A stretch of 64,000 nucleotides of DNA from an uncultured Holophagaceae bacterium (lineage in GTDB: Bacteria; Acidobacteriota; Holophagae; Holophagales; Holophagaceae). The DNA is taken from the NCBI GenBank assembly GCA_903913215.1, contig CAIWKE010000036.1, positions 1 through 64,000 of the forward strand. Reading direction: 5' to 3'. The notes beneath the pieces are model-generated. The model was given only the letters and a program-made list of their open reading frames with translations, was not told the DNA's origin and searched no databases. Positions 26,134 through 34,936 of this stretch are shown piece after piece. The first letter of the stretch is position 1; every line of letters starts with the position of its first letter. The translations under genes and the position numbers were made by a program.

Positions 26134-27341
26134 GCTCGGGATCCGGTTTCAGCGGCCTGGGCTTCCCCGGCCAGAGCGTGGAGCAGCAGGGCCACCCGGG
26201 CAGGATCCAGCCGGAAGGTGTCGTTGAGGTGGGCCGCAACTGGTCCAGGGCTGGGGCTCATATCCACGACCGGGGCTCGGACGGTCTGGGCGTGGGGACC
26301 TTGGGGGCTGGCGAAACACTCGAAGGTGGGGCCGCCAAACACGGTCACGGTGGGGCGCCCCGTCGCGGCCGAGGTGTGGGCGAGCCCGGTGTCCACGGCT
26401 ACCGTGCCATAGGCTTGGGACTGGATGGCGCAAGCCTGGGGGATGCTGGTCAGGCCCGTGGCGTTGAGGCTGCCCGGCGACAGGGCCGCAAGGCGCGCGC
26501 CGAGGGGCACCTCATCGGGGCCCCCCAGCCAGAGGACGCGGTAGCCCTGAGCCATGAGCAGGCGAGCAAGCTCGGGCCACTTCTCCTCCTCGGGGAACCA
26601 GCGTTTGCTGTCCAGGCGGGTGCCGAAGGCCAGGGCCACGAAGGGCTCTCCTTGCCAGCCCAGGGAACGCAGCAGGTCCAGCCCTGTTTCCCCGCCAAGG
26701 CGGTCAGGTCCCAGGGGCAGCCAGGCCATCCTCGTCCGGCCCGTGAGTTGCTGCAGCAGTCCCCCGAAGCGAAGCACGAGGTGTCCAGTGGGCTGCCGAT
26801 AGCTGAATGAGTAGTGGTACAGGAAGCCCAAATGGTTGTCGGCGTCCCCCGCACGCACAGGCACTCTGGCCATCCAAGCCGCCAGAGACAGGCGCACGCT
26901 CTGACTCAGGTTGATGACCGCCACAGGTTGACGTTCCCTCCAGCGCCGGAGCAGGTTCCAGGGGTCCGGTTTTCCCATCCCCATGTGCTCGATGGTCGTT
27001 TCAGCAATGAATTGGGGATTGGCTTCTGCGAGGAGGGAGACCCCGATGTCGTGCCCCACGGCGATCCAGCGGAGCTTCATGCCCAGCTCCGCCGCCACCT
27101 GATTCCAGTCCGCCTGCAGTTCCCCAAGGAATGGCATGGAGAAGACCACATCACCAAGCTGACGGGGAAAGCGAATCCAGACCTCAGGCGCAACACCTTT
27201 CTGCAGGGCTCTGCGCAGCCTATCCCTGCCACTCTCGATCACCCATGCCCCCAGTTCCCGATTCTTTCTGAACCAAGATGGTATCTCAACCAAGGACGTA
27301 CATGGGTGGCCAGCCGGGATGCGCCCGGCTGGGATTTGCAC
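26130..27341 (-). CDS. Glycosyltransferase family 9, first gene of the glycan operon
   Basis: Up to 403 residues from a GTG at 27341, but the start is unsure: a TTG at 27293 and a GTG at 27242 (preceded by GGGGG) are alternatives, the last giving about 370 residues and losing nothing conserved. VWIRFPRQLGDVVFSMPFL and VDTGLAHTSAATGRPTVTVFGG are GT9 motifs. It lacks the Cys-rich tail of the other two GT9 proteins. Divergent from the NtrC-type regulator, with about 70 nt between them. Confidence 0.83.
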   Translation of the reverse strand: MQIPAGRIPAGHPCTSLVEIPSWFRKNRELGAWVIESGRDRLRRALQKGVAPEVWIRFPRQLGDVVFSMPFLGELQADWNQVAAELGMKLRWIAVGHDIGVSLLAEANPQFIAETTIEHMGMGKPDPWNLLRRWRERQPVAVINLSQSVRLSLAAWMARVPVRAGDADNHLGFLYHYSFSYRQPTGHLVLRFGGLLQQLTGRTRMAWLPLGPDRLGGETGLDLLRSLGWQGEPFVALAFGTRLDSKRWFPEEEKWPELARLLMAQGYRVLWLGGPDEVPLGARLAALSPGSLNATGLTSIPQACAIQSQAYGTVAVDTGLAHTSAATGRPTVTVFGGPTFECFASPQGPHAQTVRAPVVDMSPSPGPVAAHLNDTFRLDPARVALLLHALAGEAQAAETGSRA

Positions 27342-27411
27342 TTGGGAGGGGCCATGTAAGGGGGCATTATGGGATTCAATAGACCCATCAAGTCACTCCC
27401 AGAAGGCAGCC

Positions 27412-28866
27412 ATGGCCCCTCCCGCGACCCAACGGATCCTTTTGGTGGAGGATGAACCCGGCCTTCGGGAAGTGCTGACCTTGGCCCTGGAGGGGGCTGG
27501 CTTCGCTTGCGAACCCGCCCCGGGCATCGCCGAGGCCCGCCGGGCCCTGGAGGAGACCACCTTTGATGGCGTGCTCTCAGACCTGAAGCTCAAGGACGGC
27601 TCTGGCATCGAACTGCTCAGCTGGATGAATGAGCAGGGCCTGAAGACCCCGGTGGTGATCATGACCGCCTACGCCACCACGGAAACCACGGTGCAGGCCC
27701 TCAATCAGGGGGCCGTGGACTTCATCACCAAGCCCTTCAAGCACGAGGACCTTATTGCCACCCTCAAGGGCCTCCTGGAGGCGGCCCTGCCCGAGGCGGC
27801 CCCCCCCGAGGACCTGGGCGAGCTTGTGGGTGTGGGGCCCATGATGCGGCGCATCAATGCCCTCATCGGTAAAGTCTCCCGGGCGGACACCACAGTGCTT
27901 CTGACCGGCGAGAGCGGCACCGGCAAAGAGGTGGTGGCCCGCCTCATCCACCGCTACTCGGACCGCGCCCGGGGTCCCTTCGTGGCCATCAACTGCGGGG
28001 CCCTGCCTGAGGCCCTGCTGGAGAGTGAGCTCTTAGGCTTAGAGAAGGGCGCCTTCACCGGTGCCGGGGCCCTGAAAAGGGGCCTCTTCGAGGAGGCCGG
28101 TGGCGGCATCCTTTTCCTGGACGAGATTGGCGAGATGCCCCTGGCCCTCCAGGTGAAGTTGCTGCGCGTGCTTCAGGAGCGCCGCTTTCGGCGCCTGGGC
28201 GCCACGGAGGAGAAACCCGTGGATGTGCGGATCATTGCGGCCACCAACCGGGATCTACGGGCCCGGGCCGGCACCGGGGCGTTTCGGGAGGACCTCTTCT
28301 ACCGCCTGAACATCCTCCAGATTGAGTTGCCCCCCCTGCGGGAGCGGCCCGAAGATCTGCCGGTGCTGGCGGAGCACTTCATCCGCCGCTTCTGCCAGAA
28401 GCTGGGCAAGGCGCCCATGCAGCTCCACCCGGAGACCATGACCCAGTTGCTGGGGCACCGTTTCCCGGGCAATGTCCGGGAGCTGGAAAACCTCATGGAG
28501 CGCTGCGTGGCCCTCAACCCGGGAGGCCCCATCACCCGGGATCTGCTGCCAGATGGCATCGGCCACCAGGGCGGCCCCGACGGTGCCGACCTGCCAGCGC
28601 CTCTGGTGATCCCCCCGGATGGCTTTGATCTGGAGGCCTGGATCACGGCCCTCAAGGGTCACTTCCTCCGGCGGGCCCTCGACGAGGTGGGGGGCGTCAA
28701 GACCAAGGCCGGCAAGCGCCTGGGCATGAGCTTCCGGGCCTACCGCTATTGGCTGGCCGAACTGGGGGGGCTGGAGGCCCTGCCCAAGGCCTTTCCCCGG
28801 CCCGAGGACTTCCCGGCTCCCCTGGTGGACGAATCTGGGGGAACCGAAGGCTCAAAGGAGGCATGA
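27412..28866 (+). CDS. Sigma-54-dependent response regulator (NtrC family)
   Basis: 484 residues from ATG 27412. Receiver domain with phospho-acceptor D57, AAA+ domain with Walker A GESGTGKE (near 166), GAFTGA loop (near 213) for sigma-54 contact, DEIGEMP, and a C-terminal Fis-type helix-turn-helix ([16 protein letters not shown]). Followed by a pseudopilin gene, so a PilR-like role in pilus or secretion genes is possible. No sensor kinase is adjacent, and I found no convincing -24/-12 element near the pseudopilin. Confidence 0.92.
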   Translation: MAPPATQRILLVEDEPGLREVLTLALEGAGFACEPAPGIAEARRALEETTFDGVLSDLKLKDGSGIELLSWMNEQGLKTPVVIMTAYATTETTVQALNQGAVDFITKPFKHEDLIATLKGLLEAALPEAAPPEDLGELVGVGPMMRRINALIGKVSRADTTVLLTGESGTGKEVVARLIHRYSDRARGPFVAINCGALPEALLESELLGLEKGAFTGAGALKRGLFEEAGGGILFLDEIGEMPLALQVKLLRVLQERRFRRLGATEEKPVDVRIIAATNRDLRARAGTGAFREDLFYRLNILQIELPPLRERPEDLPVLAEHFIRRFCQKLGKAPMQLHPETMTQLLGHRFPGNVRELENLMERCVALNPGGPITRDLLPDGIGHQGGPDGADLPAPLVIPPDGFDLEAWITALKGHFLRRALDEVGGVKTKAGKRLGMSFRAYRYWLAELGGLEALPKAFPRPEDFPAPLVDESGGTEGSKEA

Positions 28867-28871
28867 TCCCC

Positions 28872-29498
28872 ATGAATGCTTGTCTTTCCAGCCATTCCTG
28901 GCACACTGGAACGCTCGGATGCACCGCAGCCGCGCCCTCTAACCGGACCACGACCATGACCCCCTCCACCGACCTCCGCGCCCCTCAGGCCCAGAGCCCC
29001 GCTGCTAAGGCCCAGAGCCCAAGGACCAAGAGCAGGGGCTTCTCCCTGCTGGAGCTCCTGGTGGCCATGATGATCATTGCCGTCCTGGGCACCCTCGGGT
29101 TCTCCCAGTTCCGTAAGCAGTCGGCCCAGGCCCGCTACATCAAGGCCCAGGATGAACTCAAGATCGTGGCTGAGGGCCTGGACCAGTACTACCTCAAGCA
29201 CGGCAACTTCCCGGATTTCGGCAGCTATGACGCCATGGTGGATGGCAACTCGGCCCTGGTGAAGGAAAGCCTCATCAAGGTGGGCATGTCCGCCACGGAC
29301 CCCTTCAAGCAGCCCTACGAAGGCAAGTCCACCCGAGGCAACTACGAGCTGAAGTGCGCCGGGGATCCCGATAATCCCGATGTGGCGGGTCCTTTCACGC
29401 GCACCCCGGGTCAGATGACAGGCGGTTCACCCACGGGCGACGCCGCTCCTGGCACTGCCAAGGCTCCTGCGCCGACGGCGAGCGGGACGCCCAAGTGA
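28872..29498 (+). CDS. Type II pseudopilin / type IV pilin-like protein (GspG-like)
   Basis: RGFSLLELLVAMMIIAVLG is a prepilin peptidase site (cleavage after G) plus hydrophobic helix. The mature part ends DPFKQPYEG...GNYELKCAGDPDNP, resembling the GspG core, followed by a Pro/Thr/Ala tail. The start is ambiguous: ATG 28872 lies 10 nt from AGGAGG and gives a 56-residue leader; ATG 28863 is too near; ATG 28956 gives 28 residues but lacks a ribosome site. All leaders are much longer than the usual 6-10 residues, with a repeated AQSP(A/R) element. Confidence 0.85.
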   Translation: MNACLSSHSWHTGTLGCTAAAPSNRTTTMTPSTDLRAPQAQSPAAKAQSPRTKSRGFSLLELLVAMMIIAVLGTLGFSQFRKQSAQARYIKAQDELKIVAEGLDQYYLKHGNFPDFGSYDAMVDGNSALVKESLIKVGMSATDPFKQPYEGKSTRGNYELKCAGDPDNPDVAGPFTRTPGQMTGGSPTGDAAPGTAKAPAPTASGTPK

Positions 29499-30028
29499 TC
29501 GACCTCCACAAACTGCCCCTGGAGGGCCTCCGCCTGAACGGCACCACGGAGCGTCTGGAGCTCGAAGGGGACGTGTCCCTGCGGGATCTAAGCTGGTCTG
29601 TGTTCGTGCTGCGCTCGGACGCGGACATCTTCCTGGAAGTCAAAGGTCAGGCCATCTGGCAGGGCGCCTGCAGCCGCTGCCTGACCCCCCTGGACCGTCC
29701 CCTCCATGTCGAAAGCCAGTTCCTGGGCAGCAAGGATCCCGAACTCGTGGGTCGCGGCTGCCACACCTTGGGCTCCCAGGATCTCGACGTAGTGTTCCTC
29801 CCCGAGGACCTGCTGGACGAGACCGAACTGGTCCGCGAGCAGTTCGAGCTCCAGGCCCCCATGCATCCCCTTTGTCTCGAAGCGTGCCAGGGGCTCTGCC
29901 CCCAGTGCGGCAAGAACTGGAACAAGGGTGCCTGTCACTGCCAGCCTGAGGCTGAGCAGCTCCCTTCCGCCCTCAACAAGGCCCTCACCAAGGCCCTGGC
30001 GGGAATCAAGCTGGACCCTCAATCCTGA
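29495..30028 (+). CDS. DUF177 (YceD) family protein
   Basis: 177 residues from a GTG overlapping the pseudopilin stop (GTGA). The family signature is present: ACSRCLTPLDRPL, then EACQGLCPQCGKNWNKGACHC near the C-terminus, whose four cysteines could bind zinc. YceD is almost always upstream of rpmF and is linked to 23S rRNA accumulation in plants and bacteria. The next gene is rpmF, which supports the call. Confidence 0.92.
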   Translation: MIDLHKLPLEGLRLNGTTERLELEGDVSLRDLSWSVFVLRSDADIFLEVKGQAIWQGACSRCLTPLDRPLHVESQFLGSKDPELVGRGCHTLGSQDLDVVFLPEDLLDETELVREQFELQAPMHPLCLEACQGLCPQCGKNWNKGACHCQPEAEQLPSALNKALTKALAGIKLDPQS

Positions 30029-30072
30029 AACCATTAACTTAGAACTTTGCGTTCTTTTCCCAGGAGCATGTC

Positions 30073-30258
30073 ATGCCGAATCCCAAGCGCCGCCATTCCA
30101 AGGCCCGCCGCGACCGCCGGCGCACCCACGATTCGCTGGAGGTTATGAGCGCCAGCACCTGCCCCAACTGCCAGACGCCCAAGCTGCCCCACCGCGTGTG
30201 CCCCAGCTGCGGCTTCTACCGCGGCAAGCTGGCCGTCCGCGTCGCTGCAACGGCTTAA
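30073..30258 (+). CDS. rpmF: 50S ribosomal protein L32
   Basis: 61 residues from ATG 30073 with AGGAG upstream. PNPKRRHSKARRDRRRTHD is the conserved basic N-terminus; CPNC and CPSC form the zinc-ribbon variant of L32. Classic yceD-rpmF-plsX order. Confidence 0.97.
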   Translation: MPNPKRRHSKARRDRRRTHDSLEVMSASTCPNCQTPKLPHRVCPSCGFYRGKLAVRVAATA

Positions 30259-30268
30259 GAGTCGGCCG

Positions 30269-31294
30269 GTGCACGGCCATCGCATCGCACTGGATGTCAT
30301 GGGGGGCGACTTCGCTCCCCATGCCACCTTGCAAGGCGCCCGGGAGGCTCTCGAGGCCTGGCCCGGGCTGCACCTGCTCCTGGTGGGCAATGAGGGCGTG
30401 ATCCGGCCTCTGCTGGCTCAGCATGGCTTCACTCCAGAGCTCATGACCCGCACAGAGCTGGTCCACGCCTTCCACACAGTGGCAATGGATGACAAGGCCA
30501 CCTGCATCCTCAAAGAGAAAAAAGACAGCTCCATCCGTGTGGCCGCCCAGCTGGTGCGCGAAGGGCGGGCTCAGGGCGTCGTGTCCATGGGCCACACCGG
30601 GGCCGCCATGGTGGCCTCCAGCCTGGTTATCGGCAAGCTCGAGGGCGTGGACCGGCCGGCCCTGGCCAGCGTCCTGCCCAACATGATGGGTAAGCCCACG
30701 GTCCTGCTGGATGTGGGCGCCAATGTGGGCTCCCGCGCCGAACACATCGCCCAGTTTGCGGTCATGGGCTCGGTCTATGCCGAGGAGGTCCTGGGCGTGG
30801 AACGGCCCCGGGTTGGCATCCTCAGCGTGGGCGAGGAGGACGGCAAGGGCACGGACGTCACCAAGGACGCCTCCGCCATGCTGCGCAACATCGAGATCCG
30901 GTTCGAGGGCAACGCTGAAGGCCGCGACATCTGGAACGGCGACTTCGATGTCATCGCCTGCGATGGCTTCGTGGGCAACGTGGTGCTGAAGTCCAGCGAG
31001 GCGCTGGCCGAGGGCATCATCGGCGGCCTGCGGGAAAGTTTCATGGCCACCCCCCTCACCAAGTTCGCGGGCCTCCTGGCCAAGCCCGCCTTGAAGCGTT
31101 TCAAGCAGAAGCTGGACTACGCCGAGTACGGCGGCGCCCCCCTGCTGGGCGTGAAGGGCATCAGCATCATCGGCCACGGCCGCAGCGATGCCAAGGCCGT
31201 GCGCAACGCCATCCGCGCCGCCCTCCGCGCAGCGGAGCACCGCCTCCACGAACGCATCCAGGAGCGCGTCGCCCTGCTGCTGCCCCAGGATTGA
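30269..31294 (+). CDS. plsX: Phosphate acyltransferase PlsX
   Basis: 341 residues from a GTG 10 nt after rpmF. IALDVMGGDFAPHATLQGA at the N-terminus, VSMGHTGAAMVASSLVIG and DGFVGNVVLKSSEALAEG are family signatures. It converts acyl-ACP to acyl-phosphate for phospholipid synthesis. fabD follows, but a repeat hairpin with a T-tract lies between them. Confidence 0.96.
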   Translation: MHGHRIALDVMGGDFAPHATLQGAREALEAWPGLHLLLVGNEGVIRPLLAQHGFTPELMTRTELVHAFHTVAMDDKATCILKEKKDSSIRVAAQLVREGRAQGVVSMGHTGAAMVASSLVIGKLEGVDRPALASVLPNMMGKPTVLLDVGANVGSRAEHIAQFAVMGSVYAEEVLGVERPRVGILSVGEEDGKGTDVTKDASAMLRNIEIRFEGNAEGRDIWNGDFDVIACDGFVGNVVLKSSEALAEGIIGGLRESFMATPLTKFAGLLAKPALKRFKQKLDYAEYGGAPLLGVKGISIIGHGRSDAKAVRNAIRAALRAAEHRLHERIQERVALLLPQD

Positions 31295-31304
31295 GCATTT
31301 AAAA

Positions 31305-31405
31305 GATCCACCACGAACTATCCGTCTTTGCGTCTTCGTGTCTTCTCGGCATCGACTGCGCCGATTCGCGAGGCAAACTGATATTTCGTGGTGGATCAGT
31401 TTTTT
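31305..31405 (+). repeat. Family 1 intergenic palindrome with terminator-like end (plsX-fabD)
   Basis: GATCCACCACGAA (31305-31317) is perfectly complementary to TTCGTGGTGGATC (31385-31397), then T6 follows. The region between carries tttgcgtcttcgtgtcttc, the family 1 unit read on the other strand. It may attenuate transcription into fabD. Confidence 0.7.
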
Positions 31406-31418
31406 GTTGGGAGGAACC

Positions 31419-32357
31419 ATGAACAAGGTGGCTTGGCTGTTTCCGGGGCAGGGGTCGCAGGCGGTGGGCATGGGGGTTGCGCTGGCGGCGGCGGAGCCTG
31501 CGGCGCAGGCGGTGCTGACTGCAGCGGATGAGGCTCTGGGCTTTCCGCTCTCGCAGCTCATGGCCGAGGGCCCTGAGGAGACGCTGAAGCTCACGGAGCA
31601 CACCCAGCCAGCCATTCTCACCCACAGCCTCATGGTGGTGCGGGCCTGGGCGGAGCGCCTGCCCGCGCCGGATTTCGCGGCGGGCCACTCCCTGGGCGAG
31701 TACAGCGCCCTGGTGGCCCTGGGTGCCCTGGACTTCGCCGCCGCGGTGCGCACCGTGCGCGAGCGCGGCCGGGCTATGCAGCAGGCCGTGCCCGTAGGGG
31801 TGGGCGCCATGGCGGCCCTCCTGAACATGAGCCAGGCGGACGTGGAAGCCAGCTGCGCTGAGGCCGCTGCGGCCACGGGCCAGGTCGTGGTCCCTGCCAA
31901 CTTCAACGGTCCTGGCCAGATCGTCATCGCCGGCCACGCCGGCGCCGTGGAGGCCGCCATGGAGGCCGCCAAGGCCCGGGGCTGTCGCAAGGCCGTGAAG
32001 CTGCCCGTGAGCGCGCCCTTCCACTCTCCCCTCATGGGGCCCGCCCAGGCCCACATGGAGCCGTTCCTCCAGGGACTGAGCTTCGCGACGCCCCGCTGCC
32101 CCCTGGTCAACAACGTGGATGCTCTGGCGGTTTCTGAGCCCGAGGCCCTGCGGGACGGCCTGCGCCGCCAGATTCCTGGCGCCGTGCGCTGGCAGGCCAC
32201 CCTGGACCTGCTGCTGGACCAGGGTGTGACCACCTTCCTGGAGTTGGGGCCCGGCAAGGTGCTGGCGGGTCTGGTGAAACGCCAGGCCAAGGAGCGGGGC
32301 ATGGAGGTCAGCGCCCTCAGCTTCGGCGCCCCCGAGGATCTGGCCCAGTTGGGTTGA
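31419..32357 (+). CDS. fabD: Malonyl-CoA:ACP transacylase
   Basis: 312 residues from ATG 31419, with GGGAGGA upstream. FPGQGSQAVGMG, nucleophile Ser91 in GHSLGEYSALV, and catalytic His in SAPFHSPLM identify FabD, which loads malonyl onto ACP. A typical plsX neighbour. fabG is in this window too but 12 kb away. Confidence 0.96.
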   Translation: MNKVAWLFPGQGSQAVGMGVALAAAEPAAQAVLTAADEALGFPLSQLMAEGPEETLKLTEHTQPAILTHSLMVVRAWAERLPAPDFAAGHSLGEYSALVALGALDFAAAVRTVRERGRAMQQAVPVGVGAMAALLNMSQADVEASCAEAAAATGQVVVPANFNGPGQIVIAGHAGAVEAAMEAAKARGCRKAVKLPVSAPFHSPLMGPAQAHMEPFLQGLSFATPRCPLVNNVDALAVSEPEALRDGLRRQIPGAVRWQATLDLLLDQGVTTFLELGPGKVLAGLVKRQAKERGMEVSALSFGAPEDLAQLG

Positions 32358-32500
32358 GGGCCGTAATCCAGGCGAAACCGAAACAAGCTCAAGTCCGGGG
32401 CGGCTCCCGCCGAAACCCAGGGGATACCCAGCTCTGGACATGACAGTCAGCTATGTACCTGTGCATTCTGGGCGCGGTTCTTACCCAAAGGAGACATGCC

Positions 32501-32956
32501 ATGCGGTGGATGCGCAGCCTTGCAGTGGTAGCTGTGACCTGTGGAATGCTGTTCGCCCAGGCGGAGAACAGTTCCAAGGCTGAGGCCCTGGTGAAGGACG
32601 CCATCGCCTTCGCCAAGAAGAATGGCAAGGCCAAGCTCCTGGAGGCCACGAGCCTGCCCAGCGGGGCTTTCCACCTCAAGAAGGGGGACTCCCTTTACCT
32701 GTTCATCTACGACCTAAAGGGGCTCTGCCTCGCCCACGGATCGCGGGCCCCGCTGGTGGGCCTCAACCGCTTCGACGCCAAGGACCCGGACGGCAAGTTC
32801 TATGTCCGCGAGATGATTGCCAACGCCAAGACCAAGGGCAAGGGGTGGACGGAATACAAGTACCCGGATCCCAAGACTGGCAAAGTGGAGCTGAAATCCA
32901 CCTTTGTCATGCTCCACGAGGACATGGTCATCTGTGCCGGTGCCTACACGGAATGA
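32501..32956 (+). CDS. Secreted single-Cache-domain protein
   Basis: 151 residues from ATG 32501; AAAGGAGA lies upstream, close to an out-of-frame ATG at 32496. A signal peptide (SLAVVAVTCGMLFAQA) is followed by one Cache_2-type domain: LYLFIYDLKGLCLAHGSRA, the KDPDGKFYVREMI loop and GKGWTEYKYPDPKTGKVE. There is no transmembrane anchor beyond the signal and no output domain, so it would be a free periplasmic ligand-binder. The chemoreceptor at 54.5 kb has a related sensing domain. Followed by a stem-loop, so probably monocistronic. Confidence 0.82.
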   Translation: MRWMRSLAVVAVTCGMLFAQAENSSKAEALVKDAIAFAKKNGKAKLLEATSLPSGAFHLKKGDSLYLFIYDLKGLCLAHGSRAPLVGLNRFDAKDPDGKFYVREMIANAKTKGKGWTEYKYPDPKTGKVELKSTFVMLHEDMVICAGAYTE

Positions 32957-32969
32957 CTTGCCCAGTTTA

Positions 32970-32996
32970 GGCCCGGACCCCAGGTAAACCCGGGCC
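32970..32996 (+). terminator. Possible weak terminator hairpin after the Cache gene
   Basis: GGCCCGG (32970-32976) pairs with CCGGGCC (32990-32996) across a 13-nt loop, 14 nt after the stop. There is no T-tract, so intrinsic termination is doubtful. Confidence 0.35.
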
Positions 32997-33137
32997 ACGA
33001 CGGCAAACTGTGATGAATGCCGTGGCTCCAAGCGGCTAGGGTAAACAGATCGCCACGACCCATTTTCGTGTGCGGGAGGCGGGGCCGCCTTTGCATGCCC
33101 ACGCTTCCCTCACTCCACTCCTTTCCCGGAGGTGCTC

Positions 33138-34928
33138 ATGCGCAAGGATCTTGTCTTCGGAATGGCCGGTTCTGGAGGAGACGGCATCGTCTCCGCCGGC
33201 GACTCGCTCCTGCAGGCCGCTGCGGCCGAGGGCTACCACGGCGTCATGACCAAGAGCTTCGGTTCGCAGATTCGCGGCGGTGAGTCCTCTTGCCGCGTGC
33301 GCATCGCCACGGAGCCCATTCTCAATCCGGGCGGCAACCTCGACGTGGCCGTGGCCCTGAACTGGGAAGACTTCCTCAAGTTCGGCGCTGAGCTGCCCGT
33401 GAGCGGCAACACCGTGGTGATCTACGAGGCCGCCACGGGCATCAAAGAGACCGAGATTCCCTTGGTGGGCGTCACGCCCCTGCAGGTCATCGCCGTGCCC
33501 ATCGCGGCCATGGCCAAGGAGACCGCTGGCACTGAGCGCGCCAAGAACACCGTGGTGTTGGGCCTCATCGCCGGCTGGTTCGGCATCGGCGCCGTGGCCG
33601 TCATGAAGGGCATCCGGAAGAAGCTGGCCAAGAAGGGCGAGGAACTGGTGAACGCCAACCAGCGCGCCTTCGACGCAGGCCGCGCCTTCGCCATGGAACA
33701 TCCCCTCAAGACCAGCATGGCCGTCATGCCTTCGGAGACCAAGGGCCAGGTCAAGCTCATCACCGACGGCAACGACATGTGCGCTGCCGCCGCCATCTTC
33801 GCTGGCTGCCAGTTCTTCGGCGGCTACCCCATCACGCCCTCCACCGAGATCATGCAGTTCTTCACGGACCACGTCTGGAAGTACGGCGGCGCGGTGCTGC
33901 AAGCCGAGGATGAGATTGCGGGCATCGGAGCCGCCGTGGGCGCCTCTTTCGCTGGCAAGAAGTCCATGACCGCCACCAGCGGTCCGGGCCTCTCCCTCAA
34001 GTCCGAGATGATGGGTCTGGCCAGCATCGCTGAGCTGCCTCTGGTGATCGTGGACGTGCAGCGCGGCGGCCCCTCCACGGGCCTGCCCACCAAGACCGAG
34101 CAGTCGGACCTCTTCGCCGCCTGCTTCTCCGCTCACGGCGACGTGATCCGCCCGGTGCTGGCCCCCACCTCCGTGGCCGACACCTTCCGCATCACCATCG
34201 AGGCCTTCAACATCGCCGAGTACTACCAGACGCCCGTCATCATCCTCTCGGACCAGGAGATCGCCTCCCGCAAGGAGACGCTGGATCCCATCGACACCTC
34301 CCAGTTCAAGATCATCAACCGCCAGGAGCCCCACGGGGCGGACCTCGTGGACTACAAGCGCTTCAAGCAGACGGACAACCACATCAGCCCCATTAGCCAC
34401 CCGGGGATGCTCGGCGGCACCTACCTGGCCTCGGGCATTGAGCACGTGGAATCCGGTGCGCCCACCAACAGCGGCAGCGTCCACCAGCGCATGAACGACA
34501 AGCGCACCAAGAAGTTCGATCCCCTCAAGGACCGCAAGGACCTCTTCGAGGTGCTGGGCAACCCTGACGCGCCCATCGCCATGATCGCCTGGGGCAGCAT
34601 CGCCGGCGTCTGCCGCGAGGCGCTGGCCATGGCCCAGGCCGAGGGCCTGAACGTGAAGCTGCTGGTGCCCTACCTGCTCTACCCCGTGGCGGAGGGCGTC
34701 TACAACGAGTTTTTCACCTCGGTCCAGAAGGGCCTGATCATCGAGCAGACCCACCTGGCTCAGACCTTCAAGCTCCTCCGCATGCACATCGACCTGCCCA
34801 AGGGCGTCAAGTCCCTGGCCCGCAGCGGCGCCAATCCCTTCCTGCCCGGCGAGATCGTCGCGGCCCTCCACCATCTCCTCTCGGAGCTGCAGCGCAGCCA
34901 CGAGGGCCAGCTTCAGCCCCAGGAGTGA
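33138..34928 (+). CDS. korA: 2-oxoacid:acceptor (ferredoxin) oxidoreductase, fused gamma-alpha subunit
   Basis: 596 residues from ATG 33138 (GGAGG upstream). The gamma domain (about 1-190) has GSGGDGIVSAGD and FGSQIRGGESSCRV. The alpha domain (about 210-590) has GCQFFGGYPITPSTEIMQ and SGPGLSLKSEMMGLA. This fused form is typical of 2-oxoglutarate:ferredoxin oxidoreductases, but other 2-oxoacids are possible. No separate ferredoxin-like delta gene is nearby. Confidence 0.92.
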   Translation: MRKDLVFGMAGSGGDGIVSAGDSLLQAAAAEGYHGVMTKSFGSQIRGGESSCRVRIATEPILNPGGNLDVAVALNWEDFLKFGAELPVSGNTVVIYEAATGIKETEIPLVGVTPLQVIAVPIAAMAKETAGTERAKNTVVLGLIAGWFGIGAVAVMKGIRKKLAKKGEELVNANQRAFDAGRAFAMEHPLKTSMAVMPSETKGQVKLITDGNDMCAAAAIFAGCQFFGGYPITPSTEIMQFFTDHVWKYGGAVLQAEDEIAGIGAAVGASFAGKKSMTATSGPGLSLKSEMMGLASIAELPLVIVDVQRGGPSTGLPTKTEQSDLFAACFSAHGDVIRPVLAPTSVADTFRITIEAFNIAEYYQTPVIILSDQEIASRKETLDPIDTSQFKIINRQEPHGADLVDYKRFKQTDNHISPISHPGMLGGTYLASGIEHVESGAPTNSGSVHQRMNDKRTKKFDPLKDRKDLFEVLGNPDAPIAMIAWGSIAGVCREALAMAQAEGLNVKLLVPYLLYPVAEGVYNEFFTSVQKGLIIEQTHLAQTFKLLRMHIDLPKGVKSLARSGANPFLPGEIVAALHHLLSELQRSHEGQLQPQE

Positions 34929-34936
34929 GGTCCACC

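Noticed and set aside
27342-29100. Sigma-54 (-24/-12) promoter for the pseudopilin under the NtrC-type regulator
   Set aside because: TGGCAC near 28899 lacks a TTGC-type -12 at correct spacing; no other match was found.
32957-33070. c-di-GMP (GEMM) riboswitch, suggested by ggtaaaccc and ggcaaac stretches
   Set aside because: The conserved GGGACGCAAAGCC-type segment and the P1 closing pairs are missing; the visible fold is a simple hairpin.
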